Shown: one piece after another, positions 42,306 to 52,159 of the stretch
Layout: the number at the start of each line of letters is the position of its first letter
Position numbering within the stretch: position 1 is the stretch's first letter
Assembly (NCBI RefSeq): GCF_003852895.1
Contig: NZ_QUSW01000007.1
Coordinates: 62,001-126,000, forward strand
Direction: 5' to 3'
Length of the DNA: 64,000 nt
Origin: Rhizobacter terrae
GTDB taxonomy: Bacteria > Pseudomonadota > Gammaproteobacteria > Burkholderiales > Burkholderiaceae_C
The notes under the pieces: model-generated
What the model was told of the DNA's origin: nothing
The model's input: the letters and a program-made list of their open reading frames with translations, nothing else
Database searches by the model: none
Translations under genes and position numbers: made by a program

Positions 42306-43781
42306 TCAGGGGCAGGCGGCCATCACCTGAGCCACCGCGGCCGTGAGGCGCTTGCCGTAGGGCACGTGCAGGAATTCGTTCGGGCCGTGCGCGTTGCTCT
42401 TGGGCCCGAGCACGCCGCAGACCATCATCTGCGCCTGCGGGAAGCCCTGCTGCAGCATGCCCATCAGCGGGATCGTGCCGCCCTGGCCGATGAAGCCGCA
42501 GGGCGCGCCGTAGTGGGCCTGCGAGGCGGCGTGCAGCGCGTCTTCCATCCACGTCGCCAGGCTGGGCGCGTTCCAGCCTGAAGCGCCTTGCGCGCCCACG
42601 CGGCCATCCGCATGGAAGGTGACCTTGGCGTTGTAGGGCGCGTTGTCTTCGAGCAGGGTCTTGAGTTTCTGCGCGGCCTCGTTGCCGTCGACCAGCGGCG
42701 GCAGGCGCAGCGACAGCTTGAAGGCGGTGTAGGGGCGCAGCACGTTGCCGGCGTTCTTCAGCTCGGGGAAGCCGTCCACGCCCGTCACGCTCAGCGTGGG
42801 CTTCCAGGTGCGGTTGATGAGCGACTGCACCGGGTCGGTGGTCGTCGGCAGGGACGGTCCGCCATCGGCGCCGCAGGCCCAGGGGAACCGCTTCCAGACC
42901 TCGTCGCCGAGGATGGCTGCCGTCGCCTTCGCCTGTTCGACCCGGTCGCCGGGAATCTGGCAATGGAAGCTTTGCGGCAGCAGCTCGCCGGTCTTGGAAT
43001 CCTCCAGCCGGTCCAGCACCTGCCGCATGATGCGAAAGCTCGACGGCACCAGGCCGCTGGCGTCGCCGGAGTGGATACCCTCGGTGAGGATCTCCACCTT
43101 CAGCGTGCCCGTCACGTTGCCGCGCAGGCTGGTGGTCAGCCACAGCTGGTCGTAGTTGCCCGCGCCGCTGTCCAGGCACACCACCAGCGCCACGTTGCCC
43201 AGCCGCGGGCGCAGCAGGTCGATGTAGGCGGGCAGGTCGAATGAGCCGCTTTCCTCGCAGGCCTCGATGATGCCCACGCAGCGCGGACGCGGGATGCCCT
43301 GCTTGTCCAGCGCCAGGATGGCGGTGAGCGAGGCATAGATGGCGTAGCCGTCGTCCGCGCCGCCGCGGCCGTACAGCAGCCCGTTCTCGTACTTGGGCGT
43401 CCAGGGCCCGAGGTCGCTGCGCCAGCCGTTGAACTCGGGCTGCTTGTCCAGGTGGCCGTACAGGCAGATGGTGTCGGTGCTGCCGGGCTTGGTGGCGGGC
43501 ACCTCGAAGTAGATGACCGGCGTGCGGCCTTCCAGGCGGATCACCTCCAGCTTCAGGCCCGCGACCTTCTTGCCCTCCACCCAGGTGGCGGCATCGCGCA
43601 CCACCCGCTCGATGTAGCCGTTCTTCTGCCAGTCGGCATCGAACATCGGGCTCTTGGCGGGAATGGCGATGTACTGCGTCAGCGCGGGGACGATCTCCTC
43701 GTCCCAGGTGCGCTCGGCGAACGCAGCCAGCGCGGCGGATTCATCGGGTTGCAAGGGCAGCAGCGGGTCGCGTGCGTTCAT
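42306..43781 (-). CDS. M20 family metallopeptidase
   Basis: A 491-residue zinc peptidase of the M20 clan. The metal site motifs are ICLYGHLDKQPEF (about residue 97), YGRGGADDGYA (about 130) and IEACEESGS (about 165), with a C-terminal GQGGTIPLM. The dimerisation domain is inserted between. Members hydrolyse dipeptides or acylated amino acids. The ATG at 43781 follows GGAG and is preferred to the longer frame. Cytoplasmic, no signal peptide. Confidence 0.9.
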   Translation of the reverse strand: MNARDPLLPLQPDESAALAAFAERTWDEEIVPALTQYIAIPAKSPMFDADWQKNGYIERVVRDAATWVEGKKVAGLKLEVIRLEGRTPVIYFEVPATKPGSTDTICLYGHLDKQPEFNGWRSDLGPWTPKYENGLLYGRGGADDGYAIYASLTAILALDKQGIPRPRCVGIIEACEESGSFDLPAYIDLLRPRLGNVALVVCLDSGAGNYDQLWLTTSLRGNVTGTLKVEILTEGIHSGDASGLVPSSFRIMRQVLDRLEDSKTGELLPQSFHCQIPGDRVEQAKATAAILGDEVWKRFPWACGADGGPSLPTTTDPVQSLINRTWKPTLSVTGVDGFPELKNAGNVLRPYTAFKLSLRLPPLVDGNEAAQKLKTLLEDNAPYNAKVTFHADGRVGAQGASGWNAPSLATWMEDALHAASQAHYGAPCGFIGQGGTIPLMGMLQQGFPQAQMMVCGVLGPKSNAHGPNEFLHVPYGKRLTAAVAQVMAACP

Positions 43782-43871
43782 CTCGGGGGCTCCTTTTTGG
43801 GGAAGCGTCGAGTGTAGGACTTCGCTTGCCCGCAAGCGCCCGGCAATGCCCCGCAGGGCATGGAGGATGTC

Positions 43872-44717
43872 TCAGCGCAGCCGCGTGGCCAGCCAGTCAC
43901 CCACGTAGGCCAGCACCTCGGCCTGCTCCGGCTCGTTGAAGATCTCGTGGTACAGCTTGGGCCATTCGCGCGAGGTCACGACGCTTCGCGGCGCGGCAGC
44001 GCTGAAGTCCACGCTGCCCTTGGGCACCACGCACTTGTCGCTGCCCGCCCAGGTCAGCAAGGTGGGCGTCGTCCACTTGGGCGCGAGCTCCAGCACCTTG
44101 GCGCCCCCGTCGAGGATGAAGCGAACGATCTTGGGCGTGATGCGGTCGTGCACCAGCGGGTCTTCCTTGTAGGCCTTGACGACGGCCGGGTCGCGCGACA
44201 CCCACGAGGGGTTGAGGCCGTTGTTCACCGCGAGGTTGGGCGTGAGCGGCTCGGCGATGGACAGCATCATCTTCTGCGCGGCATTCATGCCGATGTCGAT
44301 GGCCGGCGAGCTGAGGATCAGCGCGTCCACCGGCCGGCTCCACTTGGGCGGCGTGGCTTCCAGCGCACCCGCCACGAAGCGCGCCGCGATGACGCCGCCC
44401 AGGCTGTGGCCGGCCAGCACCAGGGGGCCAGGGTATTGCTGGCGCACCGCGTCCATCACCAGGGCGAGGTCGGTGGCGAAGTCGTCCGGCTGGTTGAGCA
44501 CGCCCTTGTCACCGCCGCTCCTGCCGTGGCCGCGGTGGTCGTAGCCCACCACGTTCCAGCCCTGGGCGTTGAGGAACTTCGCCACGTGGGCGTAGCGCAT
44601 GATGTGCTCGCCCAGCCCGTGCGCGATGAGCACCGTGCCGCGCGCCGGAGCGGCCGCTGCGGGCCAGTGCTGCACGAAGAGGGACAGGCCGTCGTAGGTG
44701 GTGAGCGAGGTGTTCAT
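43872..44717 (-). CDS. Alpha/beta hydrolase, monoacylglycerol-lipase-like
   Basis: A 281-residue serine hydrolase. The oxyanion segment IAHGLGEH (about residue 30), nucleophile elbow LAGHSLGG (about 107), Asp in AGSDKCVV and His in YHEIFNEPE fit the Hydrolase_4 family (monoacylglycerol lipase or lysophospholipase). Cytoplasmic. Divergent from the crotonase gene with 135 bases between starts. Confidence 0.88.
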   Translation of the reverse strand: MNTSLTTYDGLSLFVQHWPAAAAPARGTVLIAHGLGEHIMRYAHVAKFLNAQGWNVVGYDHRGHGRSGGDKGVLNQPDDFATDLALVMDAVRQQYPGPLVLAGHSLGGVIAARFVAGALEATPPKWSRPVDALILSSPAIDIGMNAAQKMMLSIAEPLTPNLAVNNGLNPSWVSRDPAVVKAYKEDPLVHDRITPKIVRFILDGGAKVLELAPKWTTPTLLTWAGSDKCVVPKGSVDFSAAAPRSVVTSREWPKLYHEIFNEPEQAEVLAYVGDWLATRLR

Positions 44718-44852
44718 GGTGGCGCAGTGTAGGCACGGCCCGGACTGTCCGGTGGGTGACTGCGTCCAAAGGCACGCGCGGCCACCATTTTGGCGCCGCC
44801 GGGTCCCGCGGATTGACGCACGATGCCGGCCATGACGACACACGGAGACTCC

Positions 44853-45686
44853 ATGAACGACTTCTTCCAGCTCGGCACCGAAGCCGGCATTGCCCACCTG
44901 CAGTTCAACCGGCCCGAGCGGATGAACACCATGGCCCCGGCCTTCTTCCCGGCGTTCCGCGACGCGGTGCAGGCCCTCAGCGACAGCGGCGAGGCCCGGG
45001 TGCTGGTCATCTCCTCCACCGGCAAGCATTTCAGCGCCGGCATGGCGCTGGAGACCTTCGGCGGCCAGGGCGGCATGCTGGACACGTCCAGCCCGCGCGC
45101 CCGCCTGAGCTTCCAGGAAGGCCTGCGCCGCCTCATGGGCTGCTTCGACGTGCTGGACACCGCCCGCATGCCGGTGGTTTGCGCAGTGCAGGGCGGCTGC
45201 ATCGGCGGGGCGCTGGACCTGGCCGCGGCCTGCGACATCCGCGTGTGCAGCGAGGACGCGTTCTTCTGCATCCAGGAGATCAACGTCGGCATGGCCGCCG
45301 ACCTGGGCGTGCTGCAGCGCCTGCCCAAGCTCATCCCTCAGGGCGTGGTGCGCGAGCTGGCCTATACCGGCGACCGGCTGCCGTCGGCGCGGGCCCTGGA
45401 GCTGGGTCTGGTGAACGCCGTGCTGCCCGATGCCGCCGCCTTGCTGGCCCACGCGATGAAGCTGGCCCGCAGCATCGCTGCCAAATCTCCGCTGGCCATC
45501 ACCGGCAGCAAGCTGGCGCTGAACCAGGCGCGCGACCATGGCACGGCCGCGGCGCTGCACCAGATGACGCTGCTGCAAAGCGCCATCTTCGACACCGCCG
45601 AGATGGCCGAGGCCATCGGGGCGTGGAAGGGCAAGCGGGACGCGAAGTTTCCTGACCTGAACCCGGTGCCGCCGGACGAAGCCTGA
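44853..45686 (+). CDS. Enoyl-CoA hydratase/isomerase (crotonase) family protein
   Basis: A 277-residue crotonase. The oxyanion-hole segments are STGKHFSAGMAL (about residue 60) and GGCIGGALDLA (about 122), with the acidic active-site region CIQEINVGMAADLG (about 140). ATG at 44853 follows GGAG; a longer start at 44823 is possible. It may act in fatty acid or delta3,5-delta2,4-dienoyl-CoA conversion; the exact substrate is unknown. Confidence 0.9.
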   Translation: MNDFFQLGTEAGIAHLQFNRPERMNTMAPAFFPAFRDAVQALSDSGEARVLVISSTGKHFSAGMALETFGGQGGMLDTSSPRARLSFQEGLRRLMGCFDVLDTARMPVVCAVQGGCIGGALDLAAACDIRVCSEDAFFCIQEINVGMAADLGVLQRLPKLIPQGVVRELAYTGDRLPSARALELGLVNAVLPDAAALLAHAMKLARSIAAKSPLAITGSKLALNQARDHGTAAALHQMTLLQSAIFDTAEMAEAIGAWKGKRDAKFPDLNPVPPDEA

Positions 45687-45826
45687 AGCGGCGGGACAGG
45701 CCACGTTGCAAATTGCACGAATGCCTCACCGGGTGAACAGCCGGCCCCCGCGCCGCCGGACCTAAACTTGGGGCGAGCGCCCGCTTCCTCGGCGGGAACG
45801 ACATTGCTTCAAGGGGAGGGGCTGCG

Positions 45827-46465
45827 GTGCAGCAATCACACATCTCGTCCGGGAAGGCCTTCCTCGGCCTCGCCGGGGCCATGGCCGCCGCGGCCTTGCT
45901 CGCCAGCTGCGTGGCCACCGCGCCGCCGAGGCCGCTGGTCAAGTACGTGCCGCCCACCGGCGGCCCCACCGCCCGGCTGGTCATGCGCGGCACGGTTCCG
46001 GCCGGCGAACTGTTCTCGGTCAACGTGTTCGAGGACGCGGAGAAGTGCGAAGGCACCAAGCTCGTCGGCGTGGGCAGTTCCACGGTCACGCCCAAGTCCA
46101 GCAGCGTGGTGGCCAACGCCGTGACCACCGTCGAGTACCGCGTCGACAAGCCGGCGCTCAGGCAGGTCTGCGTCATGCGCTGGACCTTCACGCCGGTGGC
46201 CGGCCGCAGCTACCTGGTGCGCGGCCAGTCCACGCCCACGGGCTGCGGGGCGGCCGTGTTCGACATGACCGATCCCGAGAACATCAAGTTTGAACCCACC
46301 GCGCTGCGGCGCAATCCCAAGGGCTCGGCCTGCGTGCCCATCGGCCAGTCCAAGGCGCTGGGTGTGGCGGGTGCGGCTTCGAGCGCCACCTCGGGCGACA
46401 GTGGCGATGCCGTGCTGCGCCAGGGCGCGGGCTCCGAAGAGCTGCAAGGCCTGATCGGCAAGTGA
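45827..46465 (+). CDS. Lipoprotein of unknown function
   Basis: A 212-residue protein with a GTG start (45827), a signal peptide and lipobox LLASC (Cys about residue 28). The mature region is beta-rich with four further cysteines (KCEG, QVCVM, TGCGAAVF, SACVPI) that could form two disulfides, and a Gly/Ser-rich end. It precedes the trypsin-like protease gene by 16 bases, so the two are likely co-expressed in the cell envelope. Confidence 0.78.
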   Translation: MQQSHISSGKAFLGLAGAMAAAALLASCVATAPPRPLVKYVPPTGGPTARLVMRGTVPAGELFSVNVFEDAEKCEGTKLVGVGSSTVTPKSSSVVANAVTTVEYRVDKPALRQVCVMRWTFTPVAGRSYLVRGQSTPTGCGAAVFDMTDPENIKFEPTALRRNPKGSACVPIGQSKALGVAGAASSATSGDSGDAVLRQGAGSEELQGLIGK

Positions 46466-46481
46466 GCGCAAGGAGCAAGAC

Positions 46482-47528
46482 ATGACATCGCTTCGATGGA
46501 CGACGCTGTGGGGTGCGGCGCTGGCGGGCCTCGCGGCCCCGCTCGTGCACGCCGCAGCGTTGCAGCCCGCGCAGGTCTACGACAAGGTCTCTCCCAGCGT
46601 GTGGCGCGTGCAGACCTACGACGTGGACGGCCTGCCCATCGGCATCGGCAGCGGTGTGGTCATCGCGCCGGACACGCTGGTCACCAATTGCCACGTGCTC
46701 GCCAAGGCCAAGCGCGTGGCGGTCAAGCACGACAAGATCAGCATCGATGCCAAGCTGGACCTGTGGGACCCGCCGCGCGACGTGTGCCAGATCAAGGCGC
46801 CCAACCTGAATGCGCCCGCGGTCAAGCTGGGCGATGCCTCGGCCTTGTCGGTGGGACAGAACGTCTTCGCCATCGGCAATCCCAAGGGGCTGGACCTCAC
46901 CATGAGTGCGGGCCTGCTGTCGTCCATCCGCCGCAACGACAAGGACCAGATCATCCTGCTGCAGACCTCGGCCGCCATCTCAGGCGGCTCCAGCGGCGGC
47001 GGCCTGTTCGACGACCAGGGCGTGCTCATCGGGCTGACGACCATCGGTTCCATCACCGGCGATGCGCAGAACCTGAACTTCGCCGTGCCGGTGGATTGGG
47101 TGAAGGAATTGCCGCAGCGCCACGCCAAGGCCGCAGCCGCTGCCGCGGCGAAGGCGGCGAGTGCGGCCGCTTCAGCACCGACCGCGGTGGCCGCCGCAGC
47201 ACCTCCTGCCGTGCCTCCCAACGTGGTGGCTGCCGCTGTCACGGCACCGGCCAAGGGCGGCATCGAGGACGTGAGCCGGCTGCCCTATGCCTCCGAGCAG
47301 ATGCGCGACCGCTACCGCGTGTTCCTCACGCGCCCGCTGCCCAGGGCCTTCGTGATTTCCGAAGGCGGGAAGTGGTACCAGGCCTGGGGCACCAAGGTGA
47401 AAGACCCGGCCGCGCCCACTGACCCGGGCGCCCGCGCCTTGGCCGAGTGCGAGAAGCTGGGCGCCGGCAAGTGCTTCCTCTACGCGGTGGACGACAAGGT
47501 GGTGTACGACAAGGCCGAAGGGCAGTAG
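46482..47528 (+). CDS. Periplasmic trypsin-like serine protease
   Basis: A 348-residue protein with a signal peptide ending LVHAA. The S1 protease core has His in TLVTNCHVLA (about residue 71), a probable Asp in DVCQIKAPN or LDLWDP (about 85-100) and Ser in SGGSSGGGLF (about 170). A long Ala/Pro linker (about 205-260) leads to a C-terminal domain with a Cys pair. Without a PDZ domain it differs from DegP. It may act on envelope proteins together with the lipoprotein encoded upstream. Confidence 0.85.
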   Translation: MTSLRWTTLWGAALAGLAAPLVHAAALQPAQVYDKVSPSVWRVQTYDVDGLPIGIGSGVVIAPDTLVTNCHVLAKAKRVAVKHDKISIDAKLDLWDPPRDVCQIKAPNLNAPAVKLGDASALSVGQNVFAIGNPKGLDLTMSAGLLSSIRRNDKDQIILLQTSAAISGGSSGGGLFDDQGVLIGLTTIGSITGDAQNLNFAVPVDWVKELPQRHAKAAAAAAAKAASAAASAPTAVAAAAPPAVPPNVVAAAVTAPAKGGIEDVSRLPYASEQMRDRYRVFLTRPLPRAFVISEGGKWYQAWGTKVKDPAAPTDPGARALAECEKLGAGKCFLYAVDDKVVYDKAEGQ

Positions 47529-47558
47529 CCCTCTGGCCTTGGCCGTTCGGCAGGTCAG

Positions 47559-48962
47559 TCAGCGGGCCGTGTCCGCAGGCGGCGTCCACCCACCGCCCAG
47601 CACCTTGTAGACCGTCACCAGGTTCTGCACCTGCTGCGCCTGCGTCTGCACCAGCGCCTGCTGGGCAGTGAAGAGTGCGCGCTGCGCATCCAGCACGTCG
47701 AGGTAGCTCGACGCGCCGTTGCGGTAGCGCAGGTCGGCCAGGCGGTAGCGGGCTTCCTCGGCGGCGGTCTGGGCCTGCTGGGCCTGCAACTGCTCGGTGA
47801 ACGTGGCCCGGCCGGCGAGGGCGTCCGAGACTTCTCGGAACGCCGTCTGGATGGTGCGTTCGTACTGGGCCACCGCGATGTCGCGGCCCACCTTCGCCGA
47901 TGCGAGATTGGCGCTGTTGCGGCCGGCGTCGAAGATCGGCAGGGTGAGCGAGGGCGCGAAGGTCCACGCGGCCGAGCCGCTCTTGAACAGGCCGTTCAGT
48001 TCGGAGCTTGCCGTGCCCACGCTGCCGGTGAGCGTGATGCGCGGGAAGAACGCTGCCCGTGCCGCGCCGATGTTGGCGTTGGCTGCGATGAGTGCCTGCT
48101 CGGCGGCGCGCACGTCGGGCCGGCGCACCAGCACCTCTGACGGGATGCCGGCGGGCAGGTCGGCCACCATGCGCTGATCCAGCAGCGGCAGGCCGGCGGG
48201 CAGGTCCGCCGGCAGCCCTTGCCCGAGCAGCAGCACCAGTGCGTTCTCATCGAGCGCACGTTGCCGCGTCTGCTGCGCGAAGGCCACGCGTGCGGCTTGG
48301 TGCAGTGACTCGGCCTGGCGAAAGTCCAGCTCGGACGCCGCGCCGTTGTCGAACTTGAGCCTGGTGAGCTTGAGCGACTCCTCGCGGCTGACGAGTGTCT
48401 GCTTGGTCGCCTCCAGCAACTGCTCGTCCGCCAGCAGGTTCAAGTAGGTGGTGGCAACCTGCGCGATGAGCGAGATCTGCGCGGTCTTGCGCGCCTCGTC
48501 CGTTGCGAGGTATTGCGCCAGCGCCGCATCGTTCAGGTTGCGCACGCGGCCGAAGAAGTCGAGCTCGTAGCCCGTGACCGCCAGGCCCACGGTGTAGAGA
48601 CTGGTGACGGCCCCGCCCGCGGCGGCGCTGGGCCCGCGCGAGGCGTTGGCGCCGGCGTTCACGGTGGGCCACAGGTCCGCGCGGCGGATGTCGGCCGCCG
48701 CCCTCGCCTGCTCCATGTTCAGCGCGGCGATGCGCAGGTCGCGGTTGTTGGCCAGCGCGATGCCGATGAGCCGCTTGAGGCGTTCATCCGCGAAGAAGGA
48801 CTGCCATTCGAGGTCGCTTGCAACCGGACCGGACACGGCCGTCCCGTCACCCGAAAAACGCTCGGGCACCGGGGCCGCCGGCCGTTCGTACTTGGGCGCG
48901 AGCGACATGCAGCCGGCCAGTGCCGCTGACATCACCACGCTGAGCGCAAGTCGCTTACTCAT
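47559..48962 (-). CDS. Outer membrane channel of a tripartite efflux pump (NodT/OprM family)
   Basis: A 467-residue outer membrane factor. Lipobox LAGC at about residue 16 gives a lipidated protein; two repeats of long helices follow (ALNMEQARAAADIRRADLWP and ADLRYRNGASSYLDVLDAQR). The ATG at 48962 overlaps the end of the inner membrane pump gene by 8 bases. With the RND pump and the adaptor it forms a complete export system. Confidence 0.94.
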   Translation of the reverse strand: MSKRLALSVVMSAALAGCMSLAPKYERPAAPVPERFSGDGTAVSGPVASDLEWQSFFADERLKRLIGIALANNRDLRIAALNMEQARAAADIRRADLWPTVNAGANASRGPSAAAGGAVTSLYTVGLAVTGYELDFFGRVRNLNDAALAQYLATDEARKTAQISLIAQVATTYLNLLADEQLLEATKQTLVSREESLKLTRLKFDNGAASELDFRQAESLHQAARVAFAQQTRQRALDENALVLLLGQGLPADLPAGLPLLDQRMVADLPAGIPSEVLVRRPDVRAAEQALIAANANIGAARAAFFPRITLTGSVGTASSELNGLFKSGSAAWTFAPSLTLPIFDAGRNSANLASAKVGRDIAVAQYERTIQTAFREVSDALAGRATFTEQLQAQQAQTAAEEARYRLADLRYRNGASSYLDVLDAQRALFTAQQALVQTQAQQVQNLVTVYKVLGGGWTPPADTAR

Positions 48963-51900
48963 GCGCATCCTCCACCGGCTTGGCCGCGGGACCGCCCGCG
49001 CCGTTGCCGTTGTTGTCCAGCTCATGCGCATACATCTTCCTCTGCCGTTCGCTGCCCTTGAACACGCGCCGCACCACCACGAAGAACACCGGCACGAAGA
49101 ACACCGCCAGCAAGGTCGCGCTGAGCATGCCGCCCATCACGCCGGTGCCGATGGCGCGCTGGCTGGCCGAGCCGGCGCCGGTGGCCACCACCAGCGGCAT
49201 CACGCCGAGGACGAAGGCCAGCGAGGTCATCAGGATGGGCCGGAAGCGCAGGTGCGCGGCTTCCAGCACGGACTCGACCAGGCCCTTGCCCTGCGCATGC
49301 AAGTCCTTGGCGAACTCGATGATCAGCACCGCGTTCTTCGCCGACAGGCCGATCACGGTGATGAGGCCGACCTTGAAGTAGATGTCGTTGGCCAGGCCGC
49401 GGAAGCTCGCCGCCAGCACCACGCCCAGCACCCCCAGCGGCACCACGAGGATGACCGACAGCGGGATCGACCAGCTCTCGTACAGCGCGGCCAGGCACAG
49501 GAACACCGCCAGCAGCGAGAAGCCCAGCAGGATGAACGCCGTCGAGCCCGACAGCTTTTCCTCGCGCGACTGGCCGGTCCACTCGAAGGCGAAGCCCGCA
49601 GGCAGTTGCGCGGCCAGGCGCTCCATCTCGTCCATCGCTTCGCCGGTGCTGCGGCCGGGCGCTGCGTCGCCGCCGATGCGCATGGTCGGGTAGCCGTTGT
49701 AGCGGATGGTCTGCATCGGGCCGGTGATCCACCTCGTGCTCGCGAAGGCCGAGAGCGGCACGGGCTGGCCCTTGCTGTTGAGCGCGTTCAGCTGCAGCAG
49801 GTCTTCGGGCTGCATGCGCGTGGGCGCATCGGCCTGCACGATCACGCGCTGCAGGCGGCCGGCGCTGGGGAAGTCGTTCACGTAGACCGAGCCCAGCGCG
49901 GTGGAGATGGCCGCGTTGATCGAATCGAAGCTCACGCCCAGCGCGTTGGCCTTGTCGCGGTCGATGTCCAGCTGCAGCTGCGAGGCATCCTCCAGGCCAT
50001 CGGGCCGCACGCCCGTCACGATCTTGCTTTGCGAGGCCATGCCCAATAGCTGGTTGCGCGCGGCCAGCAGCGCGGCATGGCCGTGGCCGCCGCGGTCCTG
50101 CAGCCGGAAGTTGAAGCCCGAGGACGTGCCCAGTTCCGGAATCGGCGGCGGGCTCAGCGCGAAGATGAAGGCATCGCGAATGCCCGACAGCGCGAAGAAG
50201 GCGCGGCCCGAAATGGCTTGCGCCGTGTGGTCCTTGCCCTTGCGCTCGTCCCAGGGCTTGAGCGTCACGAAGGCCAGGCCTGCGTTCTGGCCCTGGCCCG
50301 AGAAGCTGAAGCCCATCACGCCCACCATGCTCTCCACCTCGGGCTGCTTGAGGATGAAGCCTTCCACCTGCTTGACCACTTCCAGCGAGCGGTTGAAGGT
50401 GGCGCCCGGAGGCAGCTGCACGTTGACGATCATGTAGCCCTGGTCTTCCTGCGGCAGGAAGGAGGCGGGCAGCAGCCTGAACATCGCCACCACCGCGGCG
50501 ATGATGGCCAGGTAGACGATGAGGAAGCGTCCCGCGCGCTTGAGGATGCGCGCCACCCAGCCCTCGTAGCGCTTGGCCGTCTTCGAGAAGCCGCGGTTGA
50601 ACCAGCCGAAGAAGCCGCTCTTCTCGTGGTGGTGGCCGGCTTCCACCGGCTTGAGCAGCGTGGCGCACAAGGCCGGCGTGAGCGACAGCGCCATGAAGGC
50701 CGACAGCGCGATGGAAGACACCATCACGGCTGAGAACTGCTTGTAGATGTTGCCGATGGAGCCGGTGAAGAAGGCCAGCGGCACGAACACCGAGATCAGC
50801 ACCACCGTCACGCCCACGATGGCGCCGGAGATCTGCCCCATCGCCTTGCGCGTGGCGGCGCGCGGAGGCAGGCCTTCCTCGCTCATGATGCGCTCGACGT
50901 TCTCCACCACCACGATGGCGTCGTCCACCACGATGCCGATGACCAGCACCATGCCGAACATCGTCAGCACGTTGATGGAGAAGCCCAGCGCCAGCAGCAC
51001 GCCGAAGGTGCCCAGCAGCGCGATGGGCACGACGATGGTGGGGATGACCGTGTAGCGCCAGTTCTGCAGGAACAGGAACATCACGAGGAACACCAGGGCC
51101 ACCGCTTCGAGCAGCGTCTCGACGACCTGCGCCACCGAGATCTTCACGAAGCGCGAGCTGTCGTAGGGCATGAAGTACTTCACCCCCGAGGGGAAGTAGT
51201 GCGACAGCTCCTCCATGCGGTTCTTGATGGCCGTGGCCGTGGCCAGCGCATTGCCGGTGGGCGACAGCTGCACGCCGATGCCGGTGGAGGGCCTGCCGTT
51301 CAGCCGGGCGGAGGTGGCGTAGGTTTGCGCGCCCAGCTCCAGCCGCGCCACGTCACGCAGCCGCACCGCGGAGCCGTCGGCGTTGGCACGCAGCACGATG
51401 TTGCCGAACTGCTCCACGTTGGCGAGCTGGCCGTTGACCACCACCGTCGCGAAGATGGACTGCCCCGGCAGGTTGGGCAGCTCGCCGATGGTGCCGGACG
51501 ACACCTGCGCGTTCTGCGTGCGGATGGCCGCCGTCACGTCGGAGGGCGACAGGCTGAAGCCGGCAAGCTTGGCCGGGTCGATCCACACCCGCATCGCGCG
51601 CTCGGTGCCGAACAGCTGTGCCTGGCCCACGCCCGGGATGCGCTGGATTTCCGGCAGCACGTTGCGCGAGGCGTAGTCGCCCAGCGCGATCGGGTCGTAG
51701 GCCGGGTTGTCGGAAGACAGGATGGTGAACAGCAGGAAGTTCGAGCGCGCCTTGTCCACTCGCACGCCCTGCTGCGTCACCGCCTGCGGCAGGCGCGGGG
51801 TGGCGCGGCTCAGGCGGTTCTGCACGTCCACCTGCGCGAGGTCGGGGTTGGTGCCCGGCTCGAAGCTCAGCGTGATGGTGCCCGAGCCGTTGGCCTGGCT

Positions 51901-52143
51901 CACGGACTCCATGTAGATGAGGCCGGGCGACCCGTTCATCTCCTGCTCGATGACGCTGATGACCGAGTCTTCCAGCGTCTGCGCGGACGCGCCGGGGTAG
52001 ACGGCCGTCACCACGATGGACGGCGGGGCCACCGGCGGGTACTGCGAGATCGGCAACTGCGTGATGGCGACGGCGCCCATCACGATGATGAACATCGCGA
52101 TCACCCAGGCGAAGATGGGGCGGTCGATGAAGAATTTGGCCAT
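48955..52143 (-). CDS. RND efflux pump, inner membrane subunit (HAE1/AcrB type)
   Basis: A 1062-residue hydrophobic/amphiphilic efflux RND transporter with the usual 12 membrane helices and two large periplasmic loops. Start MAKFFIDRPIFAWVIAMFI is the family start; the proton relay Asp pair lies in GIVVDDAIVVVENVER (about residue 405). It exports lipophilic drugs, dyes or solvents using proton flow. Between the adaptor gene (52160) and the outer membrane channel gene it completes a tripartite operon. No regulator gene adjoins. Confidence 0.96.
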   Translation of the reverse strand: MAKFFIDRPIFAWVIAMFIIVMGAVAITQLPISQYPPVAPPSIVVTAVYPGASAQTLEDSVISVIEQEMNGSPGLIYMESVSQANGSGTITLSFEPGTNPDLAQVDVQNRLSRATPRLPQAVTQQGVRVDKARSNFLLFTILSSDNPAYDPIALGDYASRNVLPEIQRIPGVGQAQLFGTERAMRVWIDPAKLAGFSLSPSDVTAAIRTQNAQVSSGTIGELPNLPGQSIFATVVVNGQLANVEQFGNIVLRANADGSAVRLRDVARLELGAQTYATSARLNGRPSTGIGVQLSPTGNALATATAIKNRMEELSHYFPSGVKYFMPYDSSRFVKISVAQVVETLLEAVALVFLVMFLFLQNWRYTVIPTIVVPIALLGTFGVLLALGFSINVLTMFGMVLVIGIVVDDAIVVVENVERIMSEEGLPPRAATRKAMGQISGAIVGVTVVLISVFVPLAFFTGSIGNIYKQFSAVMVSSIALSAFMALSLTPALCATLLKPVEAGHHHEKSGFFGWFNRGFSKTAKRYEGWVARILKRAGRFLIVYLAIIAAVVAMFRLLPASFLPQEDQGYMIVNVQLPPGATFNRSLEVVKQVEGFILKQPEVESMVGVMGFSFSGQGQNAGLAFVTLKPWDERKGKDHTAQAISGRAFFALSGIRDAFIFALSPPPIPELGTSSGFNFRLQDRGGHGHAALLAARNQLLGMASQSKIVTGVRPDGLEDASQLQLDIDRDKANALGVSFDSINAAISTALGSVYVNDFPSAGRLQRVIVQADAPTRMQPEDLLQLNALNSKGQPVPLSAFASTRWITGPMQTIRYNGYPTMRIGGDAAPGRSTGEAMDEMERLAAQLPAGFAFEWTGQSREEKLSGSTAFILLGFSLLAVFLCLAALYESWSIPLSVILVVPLGVLGVVLAASFRGLANDIYFKVGLITVIGLSAKNAVLIIEFAKDLHAQGKGLVESVLEAAHLRFRPILMTSLAFVLGVMPLVVATGAGSASQRAIGTGVMGGMLSATLLAVFFVPVFFVVVRRVFKGSERQRKMYAHELDNNGNGAGGPAAKPVEDAHE

Positions 52144-52159
52144 GGGGTGGCGTCCTGTC